DNA of 64,000 nt. Origin: Flavobacteriales bacterium. GTDB taxonomy: Bacteria; Bacteroidota; Bacteroidia; Flavobacteriales_F; PHOS-HE28. The DNA lies in the NCBI GenBank assembly GCA_016716605.1, contig JADJWA010000002.1, positions 248,001 through 312,000 of the forward strand, written 5' to 3'. The position numbers were made by a program, and so were the translations under genes. The notes beneath the pieces are model-generated. The model was not told the origin of the DNA, did no database searches, and saw only the letters and a program-made list of their open reading frames with translations. Below, piece by piece: positions 16,448-25,067 of the stretch (position 1 is the stretch's first letter; each line of letters begins with the position of its first letter).

Positions 16448-17803
16448 ATGTCAGCAATCGAGATCCTGCTGCCCAAGATGGGCGAGAGCGTGGCCGAGGC
16501 CACCATCACCAAATGGCTGAAGAAACCCGGCGATGCCGTTGCCGCTGATGAGCCCATCGTGGAGATCGCTACCGATAAGGTGGACAGCGAAGTGCCGGCA
16601 CCGGAAGCGGGCGTGCTCAGTGAGCAATTGGTGAAGGAAGGCGATGTGGTGAAGGTGGGCCAGCCGATCGCGCGCATCGGATCGGCAGCCGGAGGCGGAA
16701 CGTCCCCTGCACCCGCAGCAGCCTCCGCAGCAGCGCCTGCGCCAACAAAAGCTGCGGCCACCCCGGCTTCCGTTTCCGCAAGCAACGGTCACGCAGCATC
16801 GGCACCCGCCGTGGTTGCTGGTCCGGTGGCGCGCACAGGCCCCAGCGGCAAGTTCTACAGCCCTTTGGTGCGCACCATCGCGCAGAGCGAAGGCATCAGC
16901 ATGGCTGAACTGGAGGCCATTGCCGGCACCGGTGAAGGCGGTCGCGTGACCAAGAAGGACATCCTGGGCTACCTGCCGAACCGCGGCTCGGCGCCTGTTC
17001 CGGTCTCGGCCCCTTCCGCGCCGACGCCCGCAGCCGCCCCAGCGCAAACCGGATCACCTGCGCCTGCCTCGGCTCCGGCCCTGGTGCCTGCCGCTGGCGA
17101 TGAGATCATCGAAATGGACCGCATGCGCCGCTTGATCGCCGATCACATGGTGATGAGCAAGCGCACCAGCCCGCATGTGACCAGCTTCGTGGAGGCCGAT
17201 GTGACCAACCTGGTGCTCTGGCGCGACAAGGTGAAGAAGGCCTTCGAGCAGCGCGAAGGCGAGAAGCTCACCTTCACGCCGGTCTTCATCATGGCCATCG
17301 TGCAAGCGATCAAGGAGATGCCCATGGTGAACGTGCAGGTCGATGGCTACAACATCATCCGCAAGCGCGACATCAACATCGGCATGGCTGCTGCGCTGCC
17401 CACGGGCAACCTGATCGTGCCTGTGATCCGCAACGCCGACCAATTGAACCTGGTGGGCCTGGCCAAGAAGGTGAACGACCTGGCCAACAGGGCCCGCGCA
17501 GGGAAATTGCTGCCCGATGAAGTGACCGGCGGCACGTACACGGTGACGAATGTGGGCACCTTCGGCAATGTGCTCGGCACCCCGGTGATCAACCAGCCCC
17601 AAGTGGCGATCATGGCCACGGGCGCCATCCGGAAGAAACCCGCCGTGATCGAGACCCCCGCCGGCGACATGATCGGCATCCGCCATCAGATGTTCCTCAG
17701 CCATAGCTACGACCATCGGGTGGTGGATGGCGCACTCGGCGGCCGTTTCGTGCGCCGCGTGGCCGACATCCTCGAAGGCTGGTCCATGGACCAGCCTTGG
17801 TGA
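16448..17803 (+). CDS. 2-oxoacid dehydrogenase complex dihydrolipoyl acyltransferase (E2)
   Basis: 451-residue E2 core of a 2-oxoacid dehydrogenase complex. Domains in order: lipoyl domain (LPKMGESVAEATI; lipoylated Lys in ATDKVDSE), an Ala/Pro-rich linker, a peripheral subunit-binding domain (YSPLVRTIAQSEGISMAEL ... VTKKDILGYL), a second Ala/Pro linker, and the catalytic acyltransferase domain ending with HSYDHRVVDGALGG, which has the catalytic His and Asp. The sequence resembles the branched-chain or generic 2-oxoacid type more than a strict pyruvate type, but the substrate cannot be set from sequence alone. E1 and E3 genes are not in the window. The upstream in-frame start at 16346 overlaps the previous gene and has no lipoyl homology. 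Confidence 0.92.
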   Translation: MSAIEILLPKMGESVAEATITKWLKKPGDAVAADEPIVEIATDKVDSEVPAPEAGVLSEQLVKEGDVVKVGQPIARIGSAAGGGTSPAPAAASAAAPAPTKAAATPASVSASNGHAASAPAVVAGPVARTGPSGKFYSPLVRTIAQSEGISMAELEAIAGTGEGGRVTKKDILGYLPNRGSAPVPVSAPSAPTPAAAPAQTGSPAPASAPALVPAAGDEIIEMDRMRRLIADHMVMSKRTSPHVTSFVEADVTNLVLWRDKVKKAFEQREGEKLTFTPVFIMAIVQAIKEMPMVNVQVDGYNIIRKRDINIGMAAALPTGNLIVPVIRNADQLNLVGLAKKVNDLANRARAGKLLPDEVTGGTYTVTNVGTFGNVLGTPVINQPQVAIMATGAIRKKPAVIETPAGDMIGIRHQMFLSHSYDHRVVDGALGGRFVRRVADILEGWSMDQPW

Positions 17804-17806
17804 ACA

Positions 17807-17835
17807 TTGCGGCCAATAGGAAAATTCTACTTTAG
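17807..17835 (+). promoter_or_regulatory. Promoter of the PorE-like gene
   Basis: TTG at 17807-17809, 18 bases, then TACTTTAG at 17828-17835 (one mismatch to the -7 consensus), 33 bases before the ATG. Confidence 0.45.
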
Positions 17836-17868
17836 CCCCAGCTCTACCGAACCGAACGCTCACCGCCA

Positions 17869-20121
17869 ATGAATTTTCGCTACCGCAGCATCTTCTACGC
17901 CGCCTCCATGGCCCTATGCGCCTTGGTCATGGCACAGGGCGAGAACACCTCGTTCAATTGGAAGTTCGAGGAAGCCTCGAAGCTGATGGAGGAGAAGCTC
18001 TTCAACCAGGCCGCTGAGGTATGGAAAGAACTGGTGAACGAGCAGCCAGAGAACGCGAACCTGAACTACCGGCTGGGTCTGAGCTATTTCAGCTCCTATA
18101 ACCAGAAGGCAAAGGCGCTGCCCTATCTGGAGAAGGCCTCCAAGCTACGCAAGAGCGGCAGCTACGGAGGGTTCAACACCGCTGGCTACGACCCCTTCGA
18201 TCCGCGCGAGACCAATGCTCCCGTTGAGGTGGACTATTACCTCGGGCGCGCCTACCACCTCAATGAGCAATTCGACCAGGCCGACGTGCTCTACCAGAAA
18301 TTCCTTGACGAGGTTGATGCGCGGCATGAGGTGCGGCCCTTGGCGGCCCGCGGCAAGGAGCAAACGGCCAACGCCCGTGAGCTGCGCAAGAGCCCGCTCG
18401 GTTACCAGGTGAGCAATGTGGGGCCTGTGGTCAATAACGATCACCCGGATTTCAGCCCGGTGCTCTCCGTCGATGGCAATGCCCTGTTCTATACCAGCCG
18501 CCGTGTTCGCCCGGACAGCTCGAACAAGAGCGTGCTCGACCCCATCGCGGGCATGCCGTACGAGAACATCTACGTGAGCTACAAGGACCGCGAGGGCAAT
18601 TGGCAGAAGCCCGAATTGCTCAACATCAACCCCAGCGGCGCGGGCCACCTGGCTTCCGTGAACGTGGCCGCTGATGGCCAGACGCTGTACATCTACCGTG
18701 ACGACGGCGGCGATGGCAACATCTATGAGAGCAAGCTGGTGGGCGAGGTCTGGACCGACCCGGTGCTCATGGGCAGCGATATCAACACCCGTTCCTGGGA
18801 GACGCACGGCGCCCTCTCCGCCGATGGGAACACTTTCTACTTCATCAGCAACCGGCCGGGCGGCCGCGGCGGGCGTGACATCTATCGCGTGGTGCGCCTG
18901 CCCAATGGCCAATGGAGCAAGGCCCAGAACCTGGGCAACGTGGTGAACAGCCCCTTCGACGAGGATGGCGTATTCATCCATCCAAACGGCCGAACCATGT
19001 ACTTCAGCAGCATCGGCCACAATAGCATGGGCGGCTTCGACATCTTCCAAACAGAGCTGCAGGACGATGGCACCTGGACCCCGCCGGTGAACCTGGGCTA
19101 CCCGCTGAACACGGTTGACGATGACGTCTTCTTCATCACCACCGCCGATGGACGCCGCGGCTACTTCAGCAGCGATCAGATCGGGGGCTTCGGGGAGAAG
19201 GACATCTACTTCGTTGATTTCCCCAGCGACGCGGAAAGCGAAGGACTAGCCGTGCTCAAGGGCTATATCATCCCGGCACCGGGCGAGGACCTGCCACCGA
19301 GCACCATCCTTTATGTGACCGACAAGACCACCGGGGAGGTGAAGACCTACAAGCCTCGCCAACGCGATGGCGTTTATGTGGCCATCCTGCCGCCCTGCCG
19401 CGAGTACAACCTCGACTACCGGGTGAACGACAAGACCGTGCACACGGAGGACATCTTCGTGGAGTGCGAGAGCTCCTATCAGGAGATCAACAAGGAAATC
19501 TACCTCGCTCCGGTATCCCTGGGTGGCCCGGCCAGCATCGTGGACCTGCCCAAGGGATCGCCGCCCGGCAAAAAGGAGCCCGGGGTACCAGTGAAGCCGA
19601 AGGACCCGAGTGACCCCAAAGCGCCGAAAGAGGGCATCGCGGATGCCGTGGAGATGGTCAAGGACCCGGTCACGGGCAAGGAGCGCCCGAAGACCGATGC
19701 GGAGAAAGAGAAGGAACAGACCGGCAAGCATGTGGCTCCGGATGCCAGCTACGCGGATGAATTCGCGAAGTATTACGCGTACAACGTGAAGGACATCGAT
19801 CAGGGCGATGCGCGATGGAAGCAGTTCATCGACGTGGTGGTGAAGCTGATCGCCGAGAAGGGCGAAGCCCGGATCGTGATCGATGGCAGCGCCTCAAAGG
19901 TTCCCACCAAGACCTTCGGCACCAACGAGAACCTGAGCAAGCAGCGCATGGAGGATGCACGCAAGCGCCTGGTTGAGGCCGTTCAGGCCCGCGGCGCCGA
20001 CCCCAACAAGCTGATGCTCGAGGCGGTGAACCATTTGGTGCAAGGCCCCCGTTACCAAGGGGACTATCAGAACACCGAGAAATACGGCAAGTTCCAGTTC
20101 GTGAAGCTGAAGGCTCGATAG
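17869..20121 (+). CDS. TPR / PD40 propeller / OmpA-like envelope protein (PorE-like)
   Basis: 750 residues: signal peptide (about 1-22, ending VMAQ), TPR-like helices (about 30-150, FNQAAEVWKELVNEQPENA), a PD40/WD40-like beta propeller (about 185-440, repeated blocks such as DGNALFYTSRR and DGNTFYFISNRPGG), a carboxypeptidase-regulatory-like segment (about 455-540), a Pro/Lys linker, and a C-terminal OmpA-like domain (about 640-750, IVIDGSASKVP). This order matches PorE, a peptidoglycan-binding T9SS component, and also related gliding-associated proteins. The window encodes several T9SS clients. The lack of a clear lipobox leaves some doubt about the exact orthology. Confidence 0.78.
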   Translation: MNFRYRSIFYAASMALCALVMAQGENTSFNWKFEEASKLMEEKLFNQAAEVWKELVNEQPENANLNYRLGLSYFSSYNQKAKALPYLEKASKLRKSGSYGGFNTAGYDPFDPRETNAPVEVDYYLGRAYHLNEQFDQADVLYQKFLDEVDARHEVRPLAARGKEQTANARELRKSPLGYQVSNVGPVVNNDHPDFSPVLSVDGNALFYTSRRVRPDSSNKSVLDPIAGMPYENIYVSYKDREGNWQKPELLNINPSGAGHLASVNVAADGQTLYIYRDDGGDGNIYESKLVGEVWTDPVLMGSDINTRSWETHGALSADGNTFYFISNRPGGRGGRDIYRVVRLPNGQWSKAQNLGNVVNSPFDEDGVFIHPNGRTMYFSSIGHNSMGGFDIFQTELQDDGTWTPPVNLGYPLNTVDDDVFFITTADGRRGYFSSDQIGGFGEKDIYFVDFPSDAESEGLAVLKGYIIPAPGEDLPPSTILYVTDKTTGEVKTYKPRQRDGVYVAILPPCREYNLDYRVNDKTVHTEDIFVECESSYQEINKEIYLAPVSLGGPASIVDLPKGSPPGKKEPGVPVKPKDPSDPKAPKEGIADAVEMVKDPVTGKERPKTDAEKEKEQTGKHVAPDASYADEFAKYYAYNVKDIDQGDARWKQFIDVVVKLIAEKGEARIVIDGSASKVPTKTFGTNENLSKQRMEDARKRLVEAVQARGADPNKLMLEAVNHLVQGPRYQGDYQNTEKYGKFQFVKLKAR

Positions 20122-20142
20122 CCCGAGCTGTGAAGAACTCGC

Positions 20143-20173
20143 GAGGCCCCGGTGACCCCGGGGCCTCTTCTTT
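20143..20173 (+). terminator. Strong intrinsic terminator
   Basis: Perfect ten-base stem (20143-20152 with 20158-20167), five-base loop, then a T-rich tail TTCTTTC. It lies 22 bases after the PorE-like gene. Confidence 0.88.
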
Positions 20174-20177
20174 CACG

Positions 20178-20185
20178 CACCTTCG
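20178..20185 (+). promoter_or_regulatory. -7-like box abutting the exonuclease start
   Basis: CACCTTCG, exactly four bases before the ATG at 20190. It overlaps the terminator tail. Confidence 0.35.
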
Positions 20186-20189
20186 TGGC

Positions 20190-20963
20190 ATGCCCCTGCA
20201 ACTCGAACGCCCACTCGCCTTCTTCGATCTGGAAACCACCGGCGTGAGGATCGGAAAGGATCGCATCGTGCAGATCGGGATCGTGCGCCTGATGCCCGAT
20301 GGCTCGCGCACCAGCTACCAAGCGCTCGTGAATCCGGGGATTCCCATTCCCGCCGAGGCTACGGCCGTGCATGGGATCACGGACCTTGATGTGGCCATGG
20401 CCCCCAAGCTCGATGCCGTTGCGCGCGAGTTCCTTGCGGAACTCGACGGCTGCGACCTCGGCGGTTTCAACCTGCTCCGGTTCGATGTGCCCTTCCTGGC
20501 CGAAGAGCTCTTCCGCGTGGGCATCGAATGGGACCACGCCAGCCTGCGCATCGTGGATGTGCAGCGCATCTACCACCAGATGGAGCCGCGCGACCTGAGC
20601 GCCGCGCTCCGCTTCTACTGCGGGCGCGAGCACGAAGGTGCGCACGACGCACTGGCCGACGTGCAGGCCACCGCCGATGTGCTGCTCGCCCAACTCGATC
20701 GCTATCCCGATCGGCTGCAGGGCACTGTCGATTTCCTCGGCGAGCTCAGCGGCGACCGCAAGCGAAGCCCCGATGCGGCGGGCAAGCTCAAGTTCGATGA
20801 GCGCGGGGCCATCTGCCTCACATTCGGAAAGTACAACGGCTGGTCGCTGGAGAACATCGGGCGGAACGATCCCGGATACTTGCAATGGCTGATGACCAAG
20901 GCCGAGCTGCCGGGCAGCACCTTGGCCGTGATGCGCCACGCCCTGGCCGATGCTCAAGGCTGA
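20190..20963 (+). CDS. DEDDh 3'-5' exonuclease with ExoX-like C-terminal domain
   Basis: 257-residue exonuclease of the DnaQ fold. Catalytic motifs: FFDLETTG (Exo I, DxE), NLLRFDVPFL (Exo II) and HDALADVQAT (Exo III, HxxxxD). The C-terminal 60 residues (FGKYNGWSLENI then DPGYLQWLM) match the small domain found at the end of ExoX-type and related proteins. Likely involved in repair or processing rather than being the polymerase III proofreading subunit, because of this extra domain. The ATG at 20190 is preferred because the alternative upstream start would lie inside the terminator. Confidence 0.9.
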   Translation: MPLQLERPLAFFDLETTGVRIGKDRIVQIGIVRLMPDGSRTSYQALVNPGIPIPAEATAVHGITDLDVAMAPKLDAVAREFLAELDGCDLGGFNLLRFDVPFLAEELFRVGIEWDHASLRIVDVQRIYHQMEPRDLSAALRFYCGREHEGAHDALADVQATADVLLAQLDRYPDRLQGTVDFLGELSGDRKRSPDAAGKLKFDERGAICLTFGKYNGWSLENIGRNDPGYLQWLMTKAELPGSTLAVMRHALADAQG

Positions 20964-21029
20964 ACGATAATCGGTGCCGGGTGCCCAAGGAGCGCCTCAA
21001 CCGTCATCCACAGGCCTTTACTTCGCCCC

Positions 21030-21470
21030 ATGTCGCCGCAGGAATTGGCCCAGAGGGTGGTCGACCGCATGTACCTGAATGACCCCTTCAGCATCTGGCT
21101 GGGCATGGAGCGCTTGGTGGTTGAACCAGGGCGCTGCGTGCTCCGCATGACGGTCAGGCCCGAGATGCTCAACGGCTTCGAGATCGCGCACGGGGGCATC
21201 ACCTACGCGCTCGCCGATAGCTGCCTCGCTTTCGCGAGCAATAGCCACGGAATCCAGAGCGTGAGCGTGGAGACCGGCATCAGCCATACCAAACCAGTGA
21301 AGGAGGGCGATCTGCTCACGGCCAGCAGTGAGGAGAAAAGCCTCACGCGCGGCATCGGCATCTATTACATCACGGTATCCAACCAGCGCGGCGACCAGGT
21401 CGCGCTGTTCAAGGGCACCGTGTACCGTACCGGCAAGGCATGGTTCCCAGAAGCGCAATCGACCAGTTGA
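21030..21470 (+). CDS. paaI: PaaI-like hotdog-fold acyl-CoA thioesterase
   Basis: 146-residue hotdog thioesterase. The family motif NGFEIAHGGITYALADS contains the catalytic Asn/Asp and HGG elements, followed by VETGISHTKPVKEGDLL. PaaI hydrolyses ring-hydroxylated phenylacetyl-CoA and related thioesters, relieving CoA trapping during phenylacetate breakdown. The gene abuts a thiolase, which is consistent with a paa-type fragment, but no paaA-E, paaG or paaZ genes are visible. A box TTACTTCG ends four bases before the ATG. Confidence 0.85.
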   Translation: MSPQELAQRVVDRMYLNDPFSIWLGMERLVVEPGRCVLRMTVRPEMLNGFEIAHGGITYALADSCLAFASNSHGIQSVSVETGISHTKPVKEGDLLTASSEEKSLTRGIGIYYITVSNQRGDQVALFKGTVYRTGKAWFPEAQSTS

Positions 21471-22676
21471 ATGAAGCACGCCTACATCGTTGACGCCATC
21501 CGCACGCCCATCGGCTCATTCGCCGGAACGCTATCCGCCGTGCGGGCCGACGACCTTGCCGCGCACGTCCTGCGCGAACTGCTCAAGCGGCACCCCGCGC
21601 TCGACCCCGCCGCCATCGACGACGTGATCCTGGGCTGCGCCAATCAAGCCGGAGAGGACAATCGTAACGTGGCGCGCATGTCGGCGCTGCTCGCTGGCTT
21701 GCCCGTTACCGTGCCCGGCGAAACGGTGAACCGCCTCTGCGCATCGGGCATGAGCGCCGTAGTGGGGGCTGCGCGCGCCATCGCCGCTGAGAACGGGCAT
21801 CTTTTCATCGCTGGTGGCGTGGAGCACATGACGCGCGCGCCCTGGGTGATGAGCAAGGCGAGCACCCCGTACGGCAGGGACGCGCAGCTCTTCGACACCA
21901 GCTTCGGCTGGCGCTTCGTGAATCCGCGCATGAAGGAGCAATACGGCACCGATGCCATGGGCGAGACCGCCGAGAACCTGCTCGACCGGAATGCGGTATC
22001 GCGCGAGGATCAGGACCTTTTCGCCCTACGGAGCCAGCAGAAAGCCCATGCCGCGCTGTTGAGCGGGCGCCTTGCGGCCGAGATCGCCCCGGTTCCCATT
22101 CCGCAGCGCAAGGGAGAGCCGGTGCTCTTCAACCTGGATGAATTCGTGAAACCCAAGACCACCCTCGATGGCCTCGCTGCACTGAAGCCTGCCTTCCGCA
22201 GGAATGGCTCCGTGACAGCAGGCAACGCCAGCGGGTTGAACGACGGTGCCGCTGCCGTTCTCGTAGCCAGTGAGGAAGGGTTGAAGCGGCATTCCCTCAT
22301 GCCGATGGCGCGCATCGTGAGCAGCGCTGTGGTAGGCGTTGAACCGCGCATCATGGGCATCGGCCCTGTGCAAGCCTCCCAGCAGGCGCTGCAACGCGCG
22401 AACCTCACCCTCGACCGAATCGATGTGATTGAACTCAACGAGGCCTTCGCGGCCCAAGTTCTCAGTTGCACCCGCAGCTTGGGGCTGGCCGACGATGACC
22501 CGCGCATCAACCCGAATGGAGGTGCCATCGCTTTGGGCCATCCCCTTGGCATGAGCGGTGCCCGCTTAATTCAGACGGCATCCCTTGAGCTTCAGGCACT
22601 TGGCAAGCAGTACGCACTATGCACCATGTGCATCGGCGTTGGCCAGGGGTACGCCGTGGTACTTGAACGTTGCTGA
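21471..22676 (+). CDS. Acetyl-CoA acyltransferase (thiolase), 3-oxoadipyl-CoA type
   Basis: 401-residue degradative thiolase cleaving a 3-oxoacyl-CoA with CoA. The catalytic residues are present: nucleophile Cys90 (NRLCASGMSAV), His357 (ALGHPLGMSG) and Cys387 (MCIGVGQG). Its start directly follows the PaaI-like gene (TGAATG), so they form an operon. Thiolases of this length next to paaI are usually PaaJ/PcaF (3-oxoadipyl-CoA thiolase), which is my preferred substrate assignment; a general fatty-acid thiolase remains possible. Confidence 0.9.
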   Translation: MKHAYIVDAIRTPIGSFAGTLSAVRADDLAAHVLRELLKRHPALDPAAIDDVILGCANQAGEDNRNVARMSALLAGLPVTVPGETVNRLCASGMSAVVGAARAIAAENGHLFIAGGVEHMTRAPWVMSKASTPYGRDAQLFDTSFGWRFVNPRMKEQYGTDAMGETAENLLDRNAVSREDQDLFALRSQQKAHAALLSGRLAAEIAPVPIPQRKGEPVLFNLDEFVKPKTTLDGLAALKPAFRRNGSVTAGNASGLNDGAAAVLVASEEGLKRHSLMPMARIVSSAVVGVEPRIMGIGPVQASQQALQRANLTLDRIDVIELNEAFAAQVLSCTRSLGLADDDPRINPNGGAIALGHPLGMSGARLIQTASLELQALGKQYALCTMCIGVGQGYAVVLERC

Positions 22677-22748
22677 AATCGATCTGGGACTCTGGCGGGT
22701 GTCCGGTTCAGGACCCATGCTAGCTTGGCCGCCCCAAACAACTGCTCC

Positions 22749-23354
22749 ATGCTCCCCCAGGAACAGATCAACCTGTACATCGCCGAGCGCCCAGAGTGGC
22801 AGCGCAAGCTGTTGGTGCGGTTAAGGCAGTTGATCCATTCCGTTGATGAGGAAGTGGAGGAAAGCTGGAAATGGAACAGCCCCCACTTCGACCACGGCGG
22901 GATCATGATCGGGCTGCAGGCCTTCAAGGAACATGTAGCGGTGTGGTTCCACAAAGGCGCCCTGATCAAGGATCCGAAGAAGCTCTTCGATAAACTGGGC
23001 AAAGAAGAGGAGAAAGGCATGCGCTCCTATAAGCTGCGCGAAGGCGACAGCATCAACGAGACGGCTTTCATGGACCTGGTGAAGCAAGCCGTGAAGGTGA
23101 ACCAGAGCGGCGCCAAGATCACGGATGCCAAGCCCGCCCGCAAAGCGCTTGAGATCCCGGCCGACCTTGAATCGTGCCTGAAGAAGGATGATCAGGCATG
23201 GGCGCATTGGGAGAAATTCAACTACACGCACAGGAAGGAATACGTGGAGTGGATCACTGATGCCAAGCAGGATGAGACGCGCAAGCGTCGGATCGCCCAT
23301 GCGCTGGAGATGATCCGAGAAGGTGTCGGAAAGGAGGACAAATACCGGGTTTAG
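22749..23354 (+). CDS. DUF1801 / YdeI-like protein
   Basis: 201-residue soluble protein. The N-terminal half matches the DUF1801 fold (ESWKWNSPHFDHGGIMIGL then KEHVAVWFHKGALI). The C-terminal half matches the YdeI / OmpD-associated family (IPADLESCLKKDDQAWAHW, FNYTHRKEYVEWI, DAKQDETRKRRIAHALEMI). The biochemical role is not known; E. coli YdeI is linked to peptide and bacteriocin tolerance. The ATG at 22749 is 20 bases after a box TAGCTTGG (22721-22728). Free-standing gene. Confidence 0.85.
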   Translation: MLPQEQINLYIAERPEWQRKLLVRLRQLIHSVDEEVEESWKWNSPHFDHGGIMIGLQAFKEHVAVWFHKGALIKDPKKLFDKLGKEEEKGMRSYKLREGDSINETAFMDLVKQAVKVNQSGAKITDAKPARKALEIPADLESCLKKDDQAWAHWEKFNYTHRKEYVEWITDAKQDETRKRRIAHALEMIREGVGKEDKYRV

Positions 23355-23509
23355 GCCCTTGCCGCGCCTAGGAACCGCGCAGCTGAGGTCCGGTTCCGGT
23401 CTCTATTGCGAGTTCCTGGCTCGAGGAATACAGGCGCGGATGCCCGCATTGCAGCGCCTATGGCGAGGCCGAGCGTCTGGCGGGTCCTGACACGGGTTAA
23501 CCTTGCGCG

Positions 23510-24907
23510 GTGGCAGCGATCGTGAATCACCGATGGGTCCTGTTCGCGCTCATCGCCTTCAATCTGGCGGTGAAGCTGCTCTGGTTAGGCGCGCAGGAGC
23601 TTGCGCACGACGAGCCCTTCACTCTCTACTGGTCACAGCGGCCCGACGCGGAATTCAAAGACATGCTGCTCACCGAGAACAACCCGCCGCTGCATTTCCT
23701 GATCACGCGCTGGTGGAGCTGGCTGGTGCCCTTCGAGGCGGCGTGGCTGCGGATGCCGTCCGCCGTCTTCAGCGCGCTGGCGGTCTGGCCACTCTGGCTC
23801 TCGTCACGGAAGCTCGGCGGTGATCGAATTGCATTGGTCTCAGCGCTGCTCTTCAGCCTGAGCAACTACCATTATGGGTACGCGCACGAATTGCGCGGCT
23901 ACGCGCTCTTCACGCTGCTGGCATGCTGGAGCGCATGGCTGATGATCCGGCGATCGGGTGATGCGCGCGTGGGCTGGGTCCCGCTCCTTCAATTGGCGCT
24001 GGTGAATGCCGCGATGGTTTACACCCACTACTTCGGCTGGCTGATGGTGGGCGTGCAGGCGCTGTTGGTGCTGATGGTTCCCGGGCTGCGCGCTTGGCGC
24101 GGATCCTTCGCGGTGAGCGTGCTGATCGCCGCCGTTCTTTTCGGCCCGATGGCGATGGTGTTCTTGAAACGCGCGGCTACGAGCTTGGCAGCGGGCACCT
24201 GGCTCACGCAACCGGTTCCAGAGGAGCTGTACAACCTGATCTGGAAGTGGAGCAATGCCCCGGTTCTGGCCGTGGCTTTCCTGGTGGTGATCGCCATCGG
24301 CATTATTCGCAGCCGAGGCCCGCAGCCAGCTCTGCGTGCGGCGTTCATCTGGGGGATGGTCCCGCTCTTCGGCCTGTACCTCTTGAGCCAATGGAAGCCC
24401 ATGTTCCTTGATCGCTACCTGGCTTTCGCGGCACCGGGCTTCGCGATGCTGGTGGCCATGAGCATCGAAGCGCTGCGCTTGCCCGGCAGGTGGACCACCC
24501 TTTGCGGCGCCGCTGCAACGCTCGGCATGGCCGTGACTTTTGCGCCTTGGAGAGCGGGCGTGTACCAGCCATCGCGCGTAGCCGTCCAAGTTGATGCATG
24601 GTGCGGTGATGAATGCCATGTAGAGGTGCTGCCCGCTTGGTATTGGCTGAACCTGAAGGCAGCCGAGGGCATCAGCAACCTGAAAGGAAATCTATCGCAC
24701 CTGCTCGATGCTGATGTCCTATTGCCTGATTCCGGGCAAGCCGCCGCCCTCGGGTCATACCTTCTGGTGGATGCCAGCGGCACCGGTCAAGGCGATGCGC
24801 TACGTGATCAGCTTCTGCAGCGTTACCCGCTCATGGATGAGATTGAGGCCGATCATCGGGTTCGCGTATTCCGATTCCATAACGGCGGTGGTTCGGTTGT
24901 GGAGTGA
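23510..24907 (+). CDS. ArnT/PMT-like membrane glycosyltransferase
   Basis: 465 residues from a GTG start that is four bases after a box TAACCTTG (23498-23505). About ten to eleven hydrophobic helices fill residues 10-365. The first periplasmic loop has the GT-C acidic motif AHDEPFTLYWSQ (DE) and a TENNPPLHF segment, as in family 39 and related dolichyl- or polyprenyl-phosphate-sugar transferases. A soluble C-terminal domain of about 100 residues follows. Likely modifies lipid A, another glycolipid or proteins in the periplasm. The 155 bases before it (23355-23509) show nothing else. Confidence 0.82.
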   Translation: MAAIVNHRWVLFALIAFNLAVKLLWLGAQELAHDEPFTLYWSQRPDAEFKDMLLTENNPPLHFLITRWWSWLVPFEAAWLRMPSAVFSALAVWPLWLSSRKLGGDRIALVSALLFSLSNYHYGYAHELRGYALFTLLACWSAWLMIRRSGDARVGWVPLLQLALVNAAMVYTHYFGWLMVGVQALLVLMVPGLRAWRGSFAVSVLIAAVLFGPMAMVFLKRAATSLAAGTWLTQPVPEELYNLIWKWSNAPVLAVAFLVVIAIGIIRSRGPQPALRAAFIWGMVPLFGLYLLSQWKPMFLDRYLAFAAPGFAMLVAMSIEALRLPGRWTTLCGAAATLGMAVTFAPWRAGVYQPSRVAVQVDAWCGDECHVEVLPAWYWLNLKAAEGISNLKGNLSHLLDADVLLPDSGQAAALGSYLLVDASGTGQGDALRDQLLQRYPLMDEIEADHRVRVFRFHNGGGSVVE

Positions 24908-25038
24908 CCCTCAGAAATCCCCTGCACCCGGGTGAGGCTGCTCAATCGGGGCCAGGCAACGGAACCGCCTGAGCATTCGTCAACTAGCCATGTAATCCTA
25001 CCCTTGCCTATGGGTAAGGTGCATGTTACCGTACCCTC

Positions 25039-25046
25039 TACCTTTC
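25039..25046 (+). promoter_or_regulatory. -7-like box before the CotH gene
   Basis: TACCTTTC, one mismatch to TAxxTTTG, 21 bases before the ATG at 25068. The rest of the 160-base gap 24908-25067 holds only a short hairpin around 25000-25017. Confidence 0.35.
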
Positions 25047-25067
25047 CGCACCCAAGCACAAGCTCTG

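Noticed and set aside
14749..16785. 678-codon minus-strand frame opposite the GT2 gene
   Set aside because: Low-complexity Ala/Glu/Arg composition and no motif; spans two real plus-strand genes.
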